This document shows positions 8,885 to 19,100 of a DNA stretch of 64,000 nt, in pieces. Location of the stretch: NCBI RefSeq assembly GCF_013978595.1, contig NZ_JACDTZ010000001.1, positions 1,426,001 to 1,490,000 of the forward strand, written 5' to 3'. This DNA is from Corynebacterium haematomassiliense. Its GTDB lineage: Bacteria; Actinomycetota; Actinomycetes; Mycobacteriales; Mycobacteriaceae. The notes under the pieces are model-generated. The model did no database searches, was not told where the DNA came from, and worked only from the letters and a program-made list of their open reading frames with translations. A program made the position numbers and the translations under genes. Each line of letters starts with the position of its first letter. Position 1 is the stretch's first letter.

Positions 8885-10090
8885 CTACCCCACGCGGGCG
8901 GCGACGGCGGCGGCCTTCTGCGCGATGGCCAGCTCCTCGTTGGTGGGCACGACCAGGACCTTCACCTTGGAGTCGTCGGTGGAGATGATGCGCGGGCCGT
9001 CGTTGGGCAGGGCGTTCTTCTCCGGGTCGACTTCGATGCCGTACATCTTCAGGTTGTCCAGGGCGTCCATGCGCACGTGCTGGTCGTTCTCGCCGACGCC
9101 GGCGGTGAACGTGATGGCGTCCACGCGCCCCAGCGCGATCATGTAGGAACCGATGAAGCGGCGCAGCTGGTTCAGGTAGACCATGTAGGCCAGCCAGGCG
9201 TTTTCGTTTTCTTCCTCGATCATGGAGCGCAGCTCGCGGAAGTCGTTCACGCCGGACAGGCCCTTCACACCGGACTGGCGGTTGAGCAGGTTGTCAATCT
9301 CGTCGATGGACATGCCGCCCTGGCGCACCAGGTGGAAGATGATGCCGGGGTCGATGTCGCCGGAGCGGGTGCCCATGGCCAGGCCGGCCAGCGGGGTCAG
9401 GCCCATCGAGGTGTCGATCGGGTGACCGTTGGCCACGGCCGACGCGGAGGCGCCGTTGCCCAGGTGCAGCACGATCTGGCGGGTGTGGTTCGGATCGCGG
9501 CCGATCAGCTCCGGCACCTGCGCGGAGACGAACTCGTGGGAGGTGCCGTGGAAGCCGTAGCGGCGGATCAGGTTCTGCTCCGCCACCTCGGCGTTAATCG
9601 CGTACAGGGCGGCGGCCGGGGGCAGGTCGCGGAAGAAGCCGGTGTCGAACACCGCCACGTGCGGGATGTCCGGCAGCAGGGCGCGGGCGACCTCGATGCC
9701 GTCGATGTTGGCCGGGTTGTGCAGCGGCGCCAGCGGGATCAGGTCGCGGATCATGTCCACCACCGGGTCCAGGATCAGCTCCGGCTCGGAGAAGACCATG
9801 CCGCCGTGCACGACGCGGTGGCCTGCGGCGACGATGTCGAGTTGCGTCGGGCCGATGCCTTTGGCGTCGAGAAGCTTGAAGGTTTCCTGCAGGCCGTCGG
9901 CATGGGTGGGCACTGCCTTTTGCACGACGAACTTCTGGCCCTCGTACTTGATGGTGATGCGGCCCTGCGGCTCGCCGATCTGCTCGACCAGGCCAGAGAC
10001 GAACGGGTCCGCGGACGCGTCCGAGGTCGGGTCGACGATCTGGAACTTGATGGAGGAAGAACCGGAGTTAATGACGAGTACGTAGGACAT
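8885..10090 (-). CDS. ackA: Acetate kinase
   Basis: A 401-residue enzyme, the normal family length, interconverting acetyl phosphate + ADP and acetate + ATP in the cytosol. It begins [20 protein letters not shown], the acetate/propionate kinase N-terminal signature, and carries the second signature near residue 200 ([13 protein letters not shown]) and the [11 protein letters not shown] phosphate-binding segment. The ATG follows the pta stop codon directly, so the pta-ackA pair is translationally coupled, as in other corynebacteria where it serves acetate activation and overflow metabolism. A strong terminator follows. Confidence 0.97.
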   Translation of the reverse strand: MSYVLVINSGSSSIKFQIVDPTSDASADPFVSGLVEQIGEPQGRITIKYEGQKFVVQKAVPTHADGLQETFKLLDAKGIGPTQLDIVAAGHRVVHGGMVFSEPELILDPVVDMIRDLIPLAPLHNPANIDGIEVARALLPDIPHVAVFDTGFFRDLPPAAALYAINAEVAEQNLIRRYGFHGTSHEFVSAQVPELIGRDPNHTRQIVLHLGNGASASAVANGHPIDTSMGLTPLAGLAMGTRSGDIDPGIIFHLVRQGGMSIDEIDNLLNRQSGVKGLSGVNDFRELRSMIEEENENAWLAYMVYLNQLRRFIGSYMIALGRVDAITFTAGVGENDQHVRMDALDNLKMYGIEVDPEKNALPNDGPRIISTDDSKVKVLVVPTNEELAIAQKAAAVAARVG

Positions 10091-11434
10091 TTACTTCGCC
10101 CCCGCCTGGATCGCCGTGATGGCCACGGTGTTGACAATGTCCGGCACGGTCGCGCCGCGGGACAGGTCGTTGACCGGCTTGTTCAGGCCCTGCAGCACCG
10201 GGCCGACCGCGAGCGCGCCGCCGGTGCGCTGGGCGATCTTGTAGCCCGCGTTGCCCGCCTCCAGGTCGGGGAAGATGAACACGTTGGCCTGGCCGGCGAC
10301 CGGGGAATCCGGGGCCTTCTTCTTACCGACGCCCGGGTCGCAGGCGGCGTCGAACTGCAGCGGGCCGTCGATGGCCACATCCGGCGCGAGCTCCTTGGCC
10401 TTCGCGGTTGCCTCCACGGCGCGGTCCACGTCCGGGCCGGAGCCGGAGGTGCCGGTGGAGTAGGACAGGATGGCCACCTTCGGGTCGATGCCGAACTGCG
10501 CGGCGGTCTGAGCCGACACGGCGGCGATCTCGCCGATCTGCTCCGCGGTCGGGTTAGGGTTCACGGCGCAATCGCCGAACGCCCACAGGCGGTCCTGCAT
10601 GACCATGAGAAAGACCGAGGACACCACGGACGCGCCCGGGGCGGTCTTGATGATCTGGAACGACGGCTTAATAGTGTGCGCGGTGGTGTGCGCGGCGCCG
10701 GAGACCATGCCGTCGGCAAGCCCCTTGTGCACCATCATGGTGCCGAAGTAGGAGACGTCCTTCATGGTCTCGCGCGCCTCTTCGATGGTCACACCCTTCT
10801 TTTTGCGCAGCTCCGCGAACTCGGCGGCGAACTCCTCGGCGAGCTCGGATTCGAGGTGGTTGACCAGGTTCGCGCCGGTGAGGTCCAGGCCCAAATCGGC
10901 TGCGCGGCGGTTCATGTCGTCCACGTCGCCGAGGATGGTCAGCTCGGCCACGCCCTGCTTGAGCAGCTGGTCTGCGGCCTGCAGGATGCGGTCGTCCTCG
11001 CCCTCCGGCAGCACCACGTGCTTGCGGTTGGCGCGCGCCTGCTCGATCAGCTGGCGCTCGAACACCACGGGGCTCATCACCTGCTGGGCCTCGACGGGCT
11101 CAACGTTGTCAAAATCGCCATTGCTTATCGACGCCACGGTCGCCCCCAACTCCCCAATCCTCGCTTCCGCGAGCTTGGCAGCCGTTTCGTCGCCTGCGGC
11201 GAGCAGCACCGGGGCGCCGAGGGCTGCGGCGAGCTGAGCGTCGAAGTTGTAGTCGCCGGTGCCCGCGTACAGCGCCGGCTCTTCGGTGATCTGCTCGGAG
11301 TTGAAGATTTCTGCCACGCTGTCACCCGAAAGCCGCACCAGGGGCAACTCCAGACGGCTTGCAAGCTGCTGCAGATCCAGTCCGTCGAAGGTGCGGTTTG
11401 CGAGGGTTACCAGCAATGATTGGCGTTGAGACAT
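10091..11434 (-). CDS. pta: Phosphate acetyltransferase
   Basis: 447 residues from the ATG at 11434 (MSQRQSLLVTLANRTF), chosen because AAAGGTGA lies just upstream; an in-frame TTG at 11458 would place that RBS inside the gene. It transfers the acetyl group between CoA and phosphate. The C-terminal two thirds hold the PTA catalytic domain (PEGEDDRILQAADQLLKQG, later SSVFLMVMQDRLWAFGDCAV and ILSYSTGTSGSGPDVD). The N-terminal third is a reduced form of the regulatory region of long Pta enzymes. It is immediately followed by ackA with no gap. The gene contains one copy of the GTCGATAAGCA repeat box (11122-11132) in frame. Confidence 0.96.
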   Translation of the reverse strand: MSQRQSLLVTLANRTFDGLDLQQLASRLELPLVRLSGDSVAEIFNSEQITEEPALYAGTGDYNFDAQLAAALGAPVLLAAGDETAAKLAEARIGELGATVASISNGDFDNVEPVEAQQVMSPVVFERQLIEQARANRKHVVLPEGEDDRILQAADQLLKQGVAELTILGDVDDMNRRAADLGLDLTGANLVNHLESELAEEFAAEFAELRKKKGVTIEEARETMKDVSYFGTMMVHKGLADGMVSGAAHTTAHTIKPSFQIIKTAPGASVVSSVFLMVMQDRLWAFGDCAVNPNPTAEQIGEIAAVSAQTAAQFGIDPKVAILSYSTGTSGSGPDVDRAVEATAKAKELAPDVAIDGPLQFDAACDPGVGKKKAPDSPVAGQANVFIFPDLEAGNAGYKIAQRTGGALAVGPVLQGLNKPVNDLSRGATVPDIVNTVAITAIQAGAK

Positions 11435-11512
11435 GGCTTCACCTTTCGTCGTGGGCAAACATGCAACAGTTTACCGGTGCGACCCCCGCCAAGACGAACT
11501 GAATGGTGTGAT

Positions 11513-12688
11513 CTAATTCTCGCTGGGTTTGCCGTCGACGTTGTAGATCTCCCGGACGGCCTCGTCAGTGCGTTGGCGGGCCTCCGCCGCGGAATCGGCC
11601 GTGGCGAGGACCAGGGTGCCGTCGCCAAGCATTCGCACCGTGACCTCCTCGACCGCCATGGCCGCGGCGAGCGCGGCCTGCGACGGGTGGCCCTCCAAGA
11701 AGCGGACCGCACCCGGGCTGATCAGCGTCGAATCGATGGGCAGCCGCTGCGTGGCGTGCGCCTGGAGGTCGAACTGGTTGATGCGCTGGGTGACGAATGT
11801 GACCAGGCCGTCGCGGCTCGGGCGCGGCGTGACCTGAGAGAAATACACGTCGTCGCCCGAGACGAACATCTCCACCGAGAAGATGCCGCAGCTGGCCAAC
11901 GCACCGGTGATGCGCGCCGCGATCGAGCGGGCGTTATCCATCGCCGCCTCAGGCAGCGGCGCGGGCTGCCAACTCTCGACGAGCCGGCCCTCCCTGTGGC
12001 GGGTGCCAATCGGCTCGCAGAACCACGTGGCCAGCTCGCCCGTGCTCGGGTCAATCGAGCGCGCCGCAAGAATGGTGACCTCGAAGTCAAAGTCGATGAA
12101 GCGCTCCACCACCGCGCCCTGCCCCATACCCCGATCGGCGGCGCGCCACGCGTCCGCGAGGTCCGCGTCGCTGTGCACGAAGCTGAACCCCTCGCCGTCC
12201 TTGCTGGTCGGCGCCTTGACCACGCACGGGTAGCCGATGCGCTCCACCGCGTCGTGCATCTCCTGCGGAGTCGCGGCGAACTCGTAATCCAGGACGGGGA
12301 GGCCCAGCTCCTCATTGGCCTGCTTGCGCACCGCCATGCGGTCCGCGGTGTGGCGGCACGCCTCCACCGACGGCGCCACCACAGCACCGACGCGCTCCGA
12401 GATCTCCTGGACCGTCTCGATCGTGTCCTCAGCGTCGCCGGAGGTGACGATGATGCCCGGGTAAAACGCCTCCGCAATACTCGCGGCGCCGATGCGGGTG
12501 TCAAAGCCCATGCGCTTGTAGGCCTGCTCTAGGTCCAGCGCCATCGCGGACTCGCCCAAGATCAGCGCGCGGCGCGGCATCTCCGCCGGTTCCTCGCTGG
12601 CAGCGGGTGCAGCGGGGACGGTGGGGATAGCGCCCGTGTCGTCGGCGGAGTGGTCGGTGGGGTGCTCTGCAGAGTGCGGAACAGTCAT
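11513..12688 (-). CDS. purT: PurT-like ATP-grasp protein (formate-dependent GAR transformylase family)
   Basis: 391 residues, the usual PurT length, with an ATP-grasp fold. PurT makes formylglycinamide ribonucleotide from GAR, formate and ATP in purine synthesis. Family-like segments: IGYPCVVKAPTSKDGEGFSF, FDFEVTILA, RLVESWQPAPLP and GIFSVEMFVSGDDVYFSQV. Two features are odd. The N-terminus is about 35 residues of Ser/Pro/Ala-rich sequence and the first Rossmann motif reads LILGESAMALDLEQAYKRMG instead of the GSGELGKE type. The metal-binding Glu of the SEVSPRPHDTG motif is Gln (Q285) and the motif continues PRPSRDG. It may be a divergent active enzyme or a paralog with another substrate. It lies 54 nt upstream of pta (minus strand). 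Confidence 0.75.
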   Translation of the reverse strand: MTVPHSAEHPTDHSADDTGAIPTVPAAPAASEEPAEMPRRALILGESAMALDLEQAYKRMGFDTRIGAASIAEAFYPGIIVTSGDAEDTIETVQEISERVGAVVAPSVEACRHTADRMAVRKQANEELGLPVLDYEFAATPQEMHDAVERIGYPCVVKAPTSKDGEGFSFVHSDADLADAWRAADRGMGQGAVVERFIDFDFEVTILAARSIDPSTGELATWFCEPIGTRHREGRLVESWQPAPLPEAAMDNARSIAARITGALASCGIFSVEMFVSGDDVYFSQVTPRPSRDGLVTFVTQRINQFDLQAHATQRLPIDSTLISPGAVRFLEGHPSQAALAAAMAVEEVTVRMLGDGTLVLATADSAAEARQRTDEAVREIYNVDGKPSEN

Positions 12689-12757
12689 GGGAACGGATTA
12701 TCCCACAGTTCCGAGTGCGGGCTGGTACGCAAACGCGTGAGCTGGGTAAATACCCCT

Positions 12758-13561
12758 CTAGTCCTGAGCCGGCGTCAACGCTCCCACAAGGTCAGACACC
12801 TGCTGTCGACGCCGGCGGAACGGGAGGGGGCGCTCGCCCTGCACCGTCAAGTTTTCTGCGAATCTATCCAGCTCGCTATTCGTCTCTTCCTCAAACCGAT
12901 CTGCCAAAAACGCCGCAGCGGACGGACCGAGCAGCTGCCGGACCTTGCGCCCCAGTACAGCTGCCGCCATTCGGTCCGTTTCGCCGATTAGATCTTCATC
13001 TTCTACCTCGTCGAAATTGTCCCAGAGAAATTCATCCTCAGCTTCATACCAAGCAAGCACTAAAGCTAAGTCAGTCGCATCTTTGAAGACCCCACCTGAA
13101 TGCCTGTCCAACCAGGCGTGAAGCTTCAACGCGGCAAACCCAGGCACGGTCGGAATACCAATCTTCATACCGTTGGAAAGAGAAAAGAACTCCCGAGCGT
13201 CAAAAACCTCTTGGAATCCGGCAACGTTCATCTCCCATCCTTTCCCCGACGCAACCGTCCCTGGCGGGCGTTCTACAGTCCCAAAGGGAACAACATCAAC
13301 TGGAAGAGAACCAATGGTGAGCTTCTGCCAGGCATTCGACTTAGACGGAAAGAGTTCCCGCAATGTTTCAAACGGCTTCCATCCATCTACGGCGAGAGCG
13401 AGATCCACATCCTCGGTAGTTCTCGCCGGCAAAGTGTCGCGGTACCTCAGCTGGTGTATGTCACGACATTTAGCACCAATGAGCATCACGGCTTCTAAAT
13501 CGACATGTTCGTTCAGTTCTTCAAACAAGACGCACAACTCTGCGTCTTCAAACTTCGTCAC
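12758..13561 (-). CDS. AbiEii-like nucleotidyltransferase toxin
   Basis: 267 residues with a DNA polymerase beta-like nucleotidyltransferase signature near the N-terminus: MLIGAKCRDIHQLRY then RTTEDVDLALAV, the GxxxRD...TxDVDL pattern of AbiEii / type IV toxins. Such toxins block growth or phage propagation by nucleotidyl transfer. The GTG start overlaps the stop of the upstream antitoxin gene by 4 nt (GTGA), the usual antitoxin-first arrangement. The C-terminal part is acidic and helical. Codon usage is less GC-biased than in the flanking metabolic genes, which suggests acquisition by transfer. Whether it is active cannot be told from the sequence. Confidence 0.75.
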   Translation of the reverse strand: MTKFEDAELCVLFEELNEHVDLEAVMLIGAKCRDIHQLRYRDTLPARTTEDVDLALAVDGWKPFETLRELFPSKSNAWQKLTIGSLPVDVVPFGTVERPPGTVASGKGWEMNVAGFQEVFDAREFFSLSNGMKIGIPTVPGFAALKLHAWLDRHSGGVFKDATDLALVLAWYEAEDEFLWDNFDEVEDEDLIGETDRMAAAVLGRKVRQLLGPSAAAFLADRFEEETNSELDRFAENLTVQGERPLPFRRRRQQVSDLVGALTPAQD

Positions 13562-14616
13562 CAGTTCCCCCGATCGTTCATGCGCTGCCGAATCTCCTGA
13601 GCAATTTCAGCCAAACGCGGATCCCCCGCTGTCCACAGATCCGCATACAGCAGCGCAAGCGGGACCTGAGGCCGCCCACCTAAACTAGCGGATTCTTGCG
13701 CCACTACTAACGCTTGCTGCTGGACTACATCAAGATCCCAGAATGCCTGTCGTAGCGTAATAGTGCCTTCCGGGGAAGAACGGATCCTGCATGCACGTAT
13801 GATTCGTGCAGCGTCATCCGGGTCTTCGAGGTACAGCTGCACTGATTCTCCGCCGCGAACCAGTTCCGGCACCGCCGCCTCGCCGCTTACCCAGACACCA
13901 CCAAACTCTTCCTTCAAACGATGAATATCGCCGAACCCGCGGTAGATCTCGATATTCTTTCCTAACCCGGCCGGGAATGCGTCAGCCCACGACTCTGCAA
14001 AAGCGTCGAACCGATGACCGGCGAGGGCAAGCTCGGAACCGCGTGCGACCAAGTACCCAGTTTCCGCAAAGAGATTCAAAGCGTTGACAGTGGTTCCGAA
14101 AGAGACTCCGGATGCCTTTGCAATATCCCGCACCGACATCGACAACACTTCCGGATAGGACAATATGAGCGCGGCCACCTGCGCACGCTTGGGTGCAAAC
14201 AGATTTACCGCACGTGTGGACCGGTTTGCTGTCTTCTTTCGGTCCGGCATTTCAGTGCGCCCACGAACATCGATCACCACCTGCCCTTCCCGAAAAAAAC
14301 AATTCCCTCGGACATCGGCGAAAGCAGTTCCCGAACGCCTTAGGCGTTCTGCAACGGACGGCTGGATCTTCTCCGCAAGCACCATAAACCCGTCTCGCTC
14401 CAGGCGAGGCTGCTGCCGTGGACTAAATCCGCCCGTCGTCACAAATACGGGCAATTCAAAGGTCGACGAACCACCTTCCGTATCAACCGCGACGAGCGCA
14501 TGTCCACACTGGCCACCTTCACAGGGGAAGGTTCTCAGCTTGGAAATACTCAACGGCAGTCTCTGACGCTCTAAAGCTTCGTTAATACGATGCCTCATAT
14601 CCATATTGAGCAGCAT
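13558..14616 (-). CDS. AbiEi-like antitoxin / transcriptional repressor
   Basis: 352 residues. It lies directly upstream of the nucleotidyltransferase toxin and overlaps it by 4 nt. A winged-helix segment is visible at about residues 150-195 (QVAALILSYPEVLSMSVRDI followed by AKASGVSFGTTVNALNLFAE), as expected for AbiEi proteins that bind their own promoter and neutralise the toxin. The remainder resembles the larger AbiEi proteins with N-terminal and C-terminal mixed alpha/beta domains. A perfect 16-bp palindrome lies 11-26 nt before the ATG and is the likely operator. Local GC is lower than in neighbours, supporting horizontal origin. Confidence 0.7.
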   Translation of the reverse strand: MLLNMDMRHRINEALERQRLPLSISKLRTFPCEGGQCGHALVAVDTEGGSSTFELPVFVTTGGFSPRQQPRLERDGFMVLAEKIQPSVAERLRRSGTAFADVRGNCFFREGQVVIDVRGRTEMPDRKKTANRSTRAVNLFAPKRAQVAALILSYPEVLSMSVRDIAKASGVSFGTTVNALNLFAETGYLVARGSELALAGHRFDAFAESWADAFPAGLGKNIEIYRGFGDIHRLKEEFGGVWVSGEAAVPELVRGGESVQLYLEDPDDAARIIRACRIRSSPEGTITLRQAFWDLDVVQQQALVVAQESASLGGRPQVPLALLYADLWTAGDPRLAEIAQEIRQRMNDRGNW

Positions 14617-14626
14617 ACTTCACAAA

Positions 14627-14642
14627 TAATGATCGATCATTA
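14627..14642. promoter_or_regulatory. Palindromic operator of the AbiE pair
   Basis: TAATGATCGATCATTA is a perfect 16-bp palindrome ending 11 nt upstream of the AbiEi ATG, where the -10 region or transcript start should lie. Another TGATCA follows at 14647. Its location fits AbiEi autoregulation. Confidence 0.65.
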
Positions 14643-14691
14643 AAAGTGATCACACGGATCGGGGCGAGGAACTGCGGCGGCCCAACGACGA

Positions 14692-14728
14692 AGCGCCCCC
14701 GCCTCCCAGTGCGGGAAGCGGGGGCGCT
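14692..14728 (-). terminator. Terminator of truncated adhesin copy 1
   Basis: AGCGCCCCCG and CGGGGGCGCT pair, with a nested CCTCCC/GGGAAG-type inner stem. The same two-step stem design is found after the intact adhesin (16110-16150) and the other truncated copy (21866-21899). Confidence 0.75.
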
Positions 14729-14758
14729 CGGCTCGGCTAGGGACCGGGCCCTACTCGG

Positions 14759-16129
14759 TTACTTCTTCTCGGAAGAACCGGCGTAGGTCTTGCCGGTGGA
14801 GCCCTTCAGCTCGAGGTCCTGCACGGAGCTGCCAATGCCGCCGGGGGTGCAGTTGTCGTAGATGACCGTGCCGGTGAGGATGCCGGCGGCGATCAGTGCG
14901 AGGCCTGCGCCCACGGTTGCCACGTCCAGGCCGAACTGGCGCAGCTGCTTATTAATCACCTCGACCTGCAGCGCAATCTCCGGATTGAACACGCCCAGCT
15001 CCTGCTGGATCCGGGCGTTAGCCAGGCGGATCTGCTCGGAGTACTGCTCCACCACAGGGCTCAGGCCCGGGATGGCGGTCTGGGTGGCCAGGCCGATCGG
15101 GATCAGCGCCAGCAGCGGCAGACCGAAGCCGACGGAGGTGGCGATGCAGCGCTTGCGCTCGTCGTCGGTCAGGCCCGGCTTCTCCGGCTCCGGAGCCGGC
15201 TTCTCCGGCGCATCCTGGCCCTCGGACGGCGTGGAGTCCGCGTCGAACGGGTCGGACTTGCCCTCGATCTCGTCGCGGTTGGACACGCCGTCGCCGTCGA
15301 AGTCGCCGTTCGGGTCCAGGATGGAGCGGCCGTCCTGGCCCACCAGCTCGAACTTCGCCTCGCCGGTCAGCGGATCCTTCACGCCGTCGAGCGTGATGGT
15401 GCCGGTCGCGGACGGGTTGGCGATGCCGTCGAACTGCTTCACAAAGTCGTCCCAGGTGGTCTTGCCGTTCGGGAACTTCTCGGTGAAGGAATCCTGGAGC
15501 TGCTCGTTCGTCGGGGCCTGGCCGGTGATCACGCCGGAGGTGCCGTCGATAGTAAAGCTCCAGTTGTCCGCGCCCTTGGAGCCTTCGACCTCGGCGCCCA
15601 CCACTGCGGCGGTGAGGTCCTGGCCCGCGAACGGATCCTTGGACGTGCCCTTCTCGCCCGGCTTCACCGCGGTGGCGTCGCCGTAGTTCGGGGCGACGAT
15701 GTTGACGCGCAGGTCGTAGCCGTCCTTGTCGGTGACGCGTTTGCCGTCCTTGTCGCGCACGGCCACGAAGGCCTCGCGCGGGTCGGTGCCGGCCGGCACG
15801 GTCACCTTGATCTCGCCGGTCTCCGGGTCAATCTCGACGACGCCGCCCTCGATCTCCTTGCCAGAGCGGTCCACGAGCTTGCCGGTGTAGCCGCCGTCCT
15901 TGTCCGGGTTGTCCACGCGGCCGACAACGTGCGCGTTGCCGTCCGCCGGGACGTCCGGGGTGGTCACGGACGCGGTGTCGGAATCGTTGTCGTCACGGTT
16001 CTTCTCGTGGCCGTCCACCGGCACCTCGGCCTCGACTGCGCCGTTGGGCAGGTTCGGGTCGGTGACCGTGATCGGGCCGTCGACATCGGTACCAGGCGTC
16101 ACATAAAGCAGTAGCCCCTGCCCTCCCAT
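14759..16129 (-). pseudogene. 5'-truncated adhesin C-terminal cassette
   Basis: An open frame of 456 codons without signal peptide or convincing RBS. Its first codons lie inside the terminator of the upstream adhesin gene, so the frame probably is not translated from there. From about codon 12 it resembles the C-terminal third of the 1721-residue adhesin: YPDG-less Rib-like sequence, a domain with NPF..DL, a thrombospondin-type-3 calcium motif (DPNGDFDGDGVSNRDEIEGK), then CIATSVGFGLPLLALIPIGL, an amphipathic helical stretch, a second hydrophobic helix ending IYDNC, and the terminal GKTYAGSSEKK. It is either a decayed duplicate or a silent donor cassette for recombination with the adhesin 3' end. 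Confidence 0.7.
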
Positions 16130-16150
16130 AAAGGGAGAACAGGGGCTACT
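16110..16150 (-). terminator. Adhesin terminator
   Basis: Inverted repeat AGTAGCCCCTG / CAGGGGCTACT enclosing an inner CTCCC..GGGAG stem, 22 nt after the adhesin stop. It overlaps the apparent start of the downstream truncated copy. Confidence 0.85.
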
Positions 16151-16171
16151 TAGCCGGGCTACGCGAAACTA

Positions 16172-19100
16172 CTACTTCTTGTCAGCAGCCTTCTCGCCAG
16201 CCTTGTCCTCCTTCTTCGAAGAACCAGCGTAGGTCTTACCGGAAGAACCCTTCAGCTCCAGATCCTTCACAGAGCTGCCGCCACCATTCGGGGAGCAGTT
16301 GTCATAGATCAGGGTGCCAGCCAGGATGCCGGCCGCGATCAGCGCCAGACCACCGGCAACGGTGCCGATGTCAGTGCCGAACTGCGCCAGCTGACGGTTC
16401 GCCGCATCAACCTGCGCGGCAATCTCCGGGTTGAACAGACCCAGCTGCTGCTGGATGCGGGTGTTCGCAGCCTGCAGCTGAGCGTTCGCGTCAGCCACAA
16501 CGTTGGACAGACCCGGAATCTCCATCTGCGACGCCAGACCCAGCGGGATCAACGCCAGCAGCGGCAGACCAAACCCGAGGGACGTAGCAACACACTTACC
16601 GGTGTCAATACCAACCTGAGCCGGGGTCTTGTTACCAGCACCGTCGGAAACGATCACCTTGTCGCCCGGCTTGAGCTCAACACCAGCTGGAACATCAATG
16701 GTCCACTTGCCGTCCTTGTCGGTCTTGGTCTCGACCTTCTTGCCACCCGGCAGCTCAACGATGATGTCCTCGTTCGGACGATCACCCGTACCGGAGATGG
16801 TCTTATCACCCGGCTTGATCGGGTTCACGGTCGGCGGAGTGGTGTCCTTGACATCGTCGCCCTCAGAAGGCTTGGAGTCCTTGTCAGCCGGGTTGGTGCC
16901 CTTCTCGATCTCGTCCTTGTTGGTGTGGCCGTCGCCGTCGAAGTCGCCATTCGGATCCAGCAGGGACTTACCGTCCTTGCCAAGCAGGTCGAAGTTCGCG
17001 TCGACGCCTTCGTCCTTCGAGTCATCCTCGTAGGTGAAGTCCACCGTCACGGTCGGGCGAGCGTACGGGGTGAAGGTCTCAACGAACTTCTCCCAGCTCT
17101 TGTCAATGGTGGGCAGCTGCTCGCCGACAGCCTCGCCAACCTCAGCCATCGTCGGTGCGGTGGCCACGATGACACCGTTTTCCTGCATCTGGAACTCCCA
17201 ATCCTGGGAGCCGTCCGATGCCTTGGAATCGATGTTCTTCAGCGGCGCATCTTCCCCGCCGAACGGGTTGTTGGTTGCCTTGTCACCGTCGACCGTTACC
17301 TGGGTGAGCTCCTCGTAGTTCGGGTCGAAGGTCTCGGCCTGGGTGGCATCCGGATCGGTGACCGTCACCGTGACGGTGTCGATGACCTTGCCCTCCGGAT
17401 CCTTCACATCAACGACAATCTTGTCGCCCGGCTTCGCCTCATCAGACGGAGTCACCGTGATCTTACCGTTGTCATCAATCTCAGCGGTGCCCGGGCCATC
17501 AGTGACCTCAACCGTCGAACCCGGCGTGAAATCACCGGAGTTCGGATCCTTCTCGATCTCGACCGGCTCACCCGGAGTAGTGGTTTCGTCGTTCCAATCC
17601 GGGGTCTTTGCCGGCTCGTCGACGGTGACGGTGACATCAACAGTGTCCTTCGTGCCATCCGGGTAGGTCACATCCACCGGAACCGTGATCTTGTCACCCG
17701 GCTTCGCGTCCTGCGGCACCTTCACGGTGATCTCACCAGTGTTCTCATCAACGGTCACACCCTCCGGAGCACCCTCACCCGGAGTGAACTTCGTGCCGTC
17801 CGGAGCAGTGGTCTCCTTGCCGTCCTTATCCGTAAACGTCGGAGCCGGAACCGTCACATCCTCGCCCGGCTTACCAGAACCATCCTCGTACCCAGGCTGG
17901 TACTTTTCATTGTCCTTCTCGGCCGGAGCCGGAACATCCGGCTCATCGACGGTGACAGTGACATCAACAGTGTCCTTCGTGCCATCCGGGTAGGTCACAT
18001 CCACCGGAACCGTGATCTTGTCACCCGGCTTCGCGTCCTCCGGCACCGGAACAGTGATCTCACCAGTGTTCTCATCAACCGTCACACCATCCGGAGCACC
18101 CTCCCCCGGAGTGAACTTCGTGCCATCCGGAGCAGTGGTCTCCTTGCCGTCCTTATCCGTAAACGTCGGAGCCGGAACCGTCACATCCTCGCCCGGCTTA
18201 CCAGAACCATCCTCGTACCCAGGCTGGTACTTTTCATTGTCCTTCTCGGCCGGAGCCGGAACATCCGGCTCATCGACGGTGACAGTGACATCAACAGTGT
18301 CCTTCGTGCCATCCGGGTAGGTCACATCCACCGGAACCGTGATCTTGTCACCCGGCTTCGCGTCCTCCGGCACCGGAACAGTGATCTCACCAGTGTTCTC
18401 ATCAACCGTCACACCATCCGGAGCACCCTCCCCCGGAGTGAACTTCGTGCCATCCGGAGCAGTGGTCTCCTTGCCGTCCTTATCCGTAAACGTCGGAGCC
18501 GGAACCGTCACATCCTCGCCCGGCTTACCAGAACCATCCTCGTACCCAGGCTGGTACTTTTCATTGTCCTTCTCGGCCGGAGCCGGAACATCCGGCTCAT
18601 CGACGGTGACAGTGACATCAACAGTGTCCTTCGTGCCATCCGGGTAGGTCACATCCACCGGAACCGTGATCTTGTCACCCGGCTTCGCGTCCTCCGGCAC
18701 CGGAACAGTGATCTCACCGGTGTTCGGATCAACCTCGACGCTCTCCGGAGCACCCTCCCCCGGAGTGAACTTCGTACCATCCGGAGCAGTGGTCTCCTTG
18801 CCGTCCTTATCCGTAAACGTCGGAGCCGGAACCGTCACATCCTCGCCCGGCTTACCAGAACCATCCTCGTACCCAGGCTGGTACTTTTCATTGTCCTTCT
18901 CGGCCGGAGCCGGAACATCCGGCTCATCGACGGTGACAGTGACATCAACAGTGTCCTTCGTGCCATCCGGGTAGGTCACATCCACCGGAACCGTGATCTT
19001 GTCACCCGGCTTCGCGTCCTCCGGCACCGGAACAGTGATCTCACCAGTGTTCTCATCAACCGTCACACCATCCGGAGCACCCTCCCCCGGAGTGAACTTC

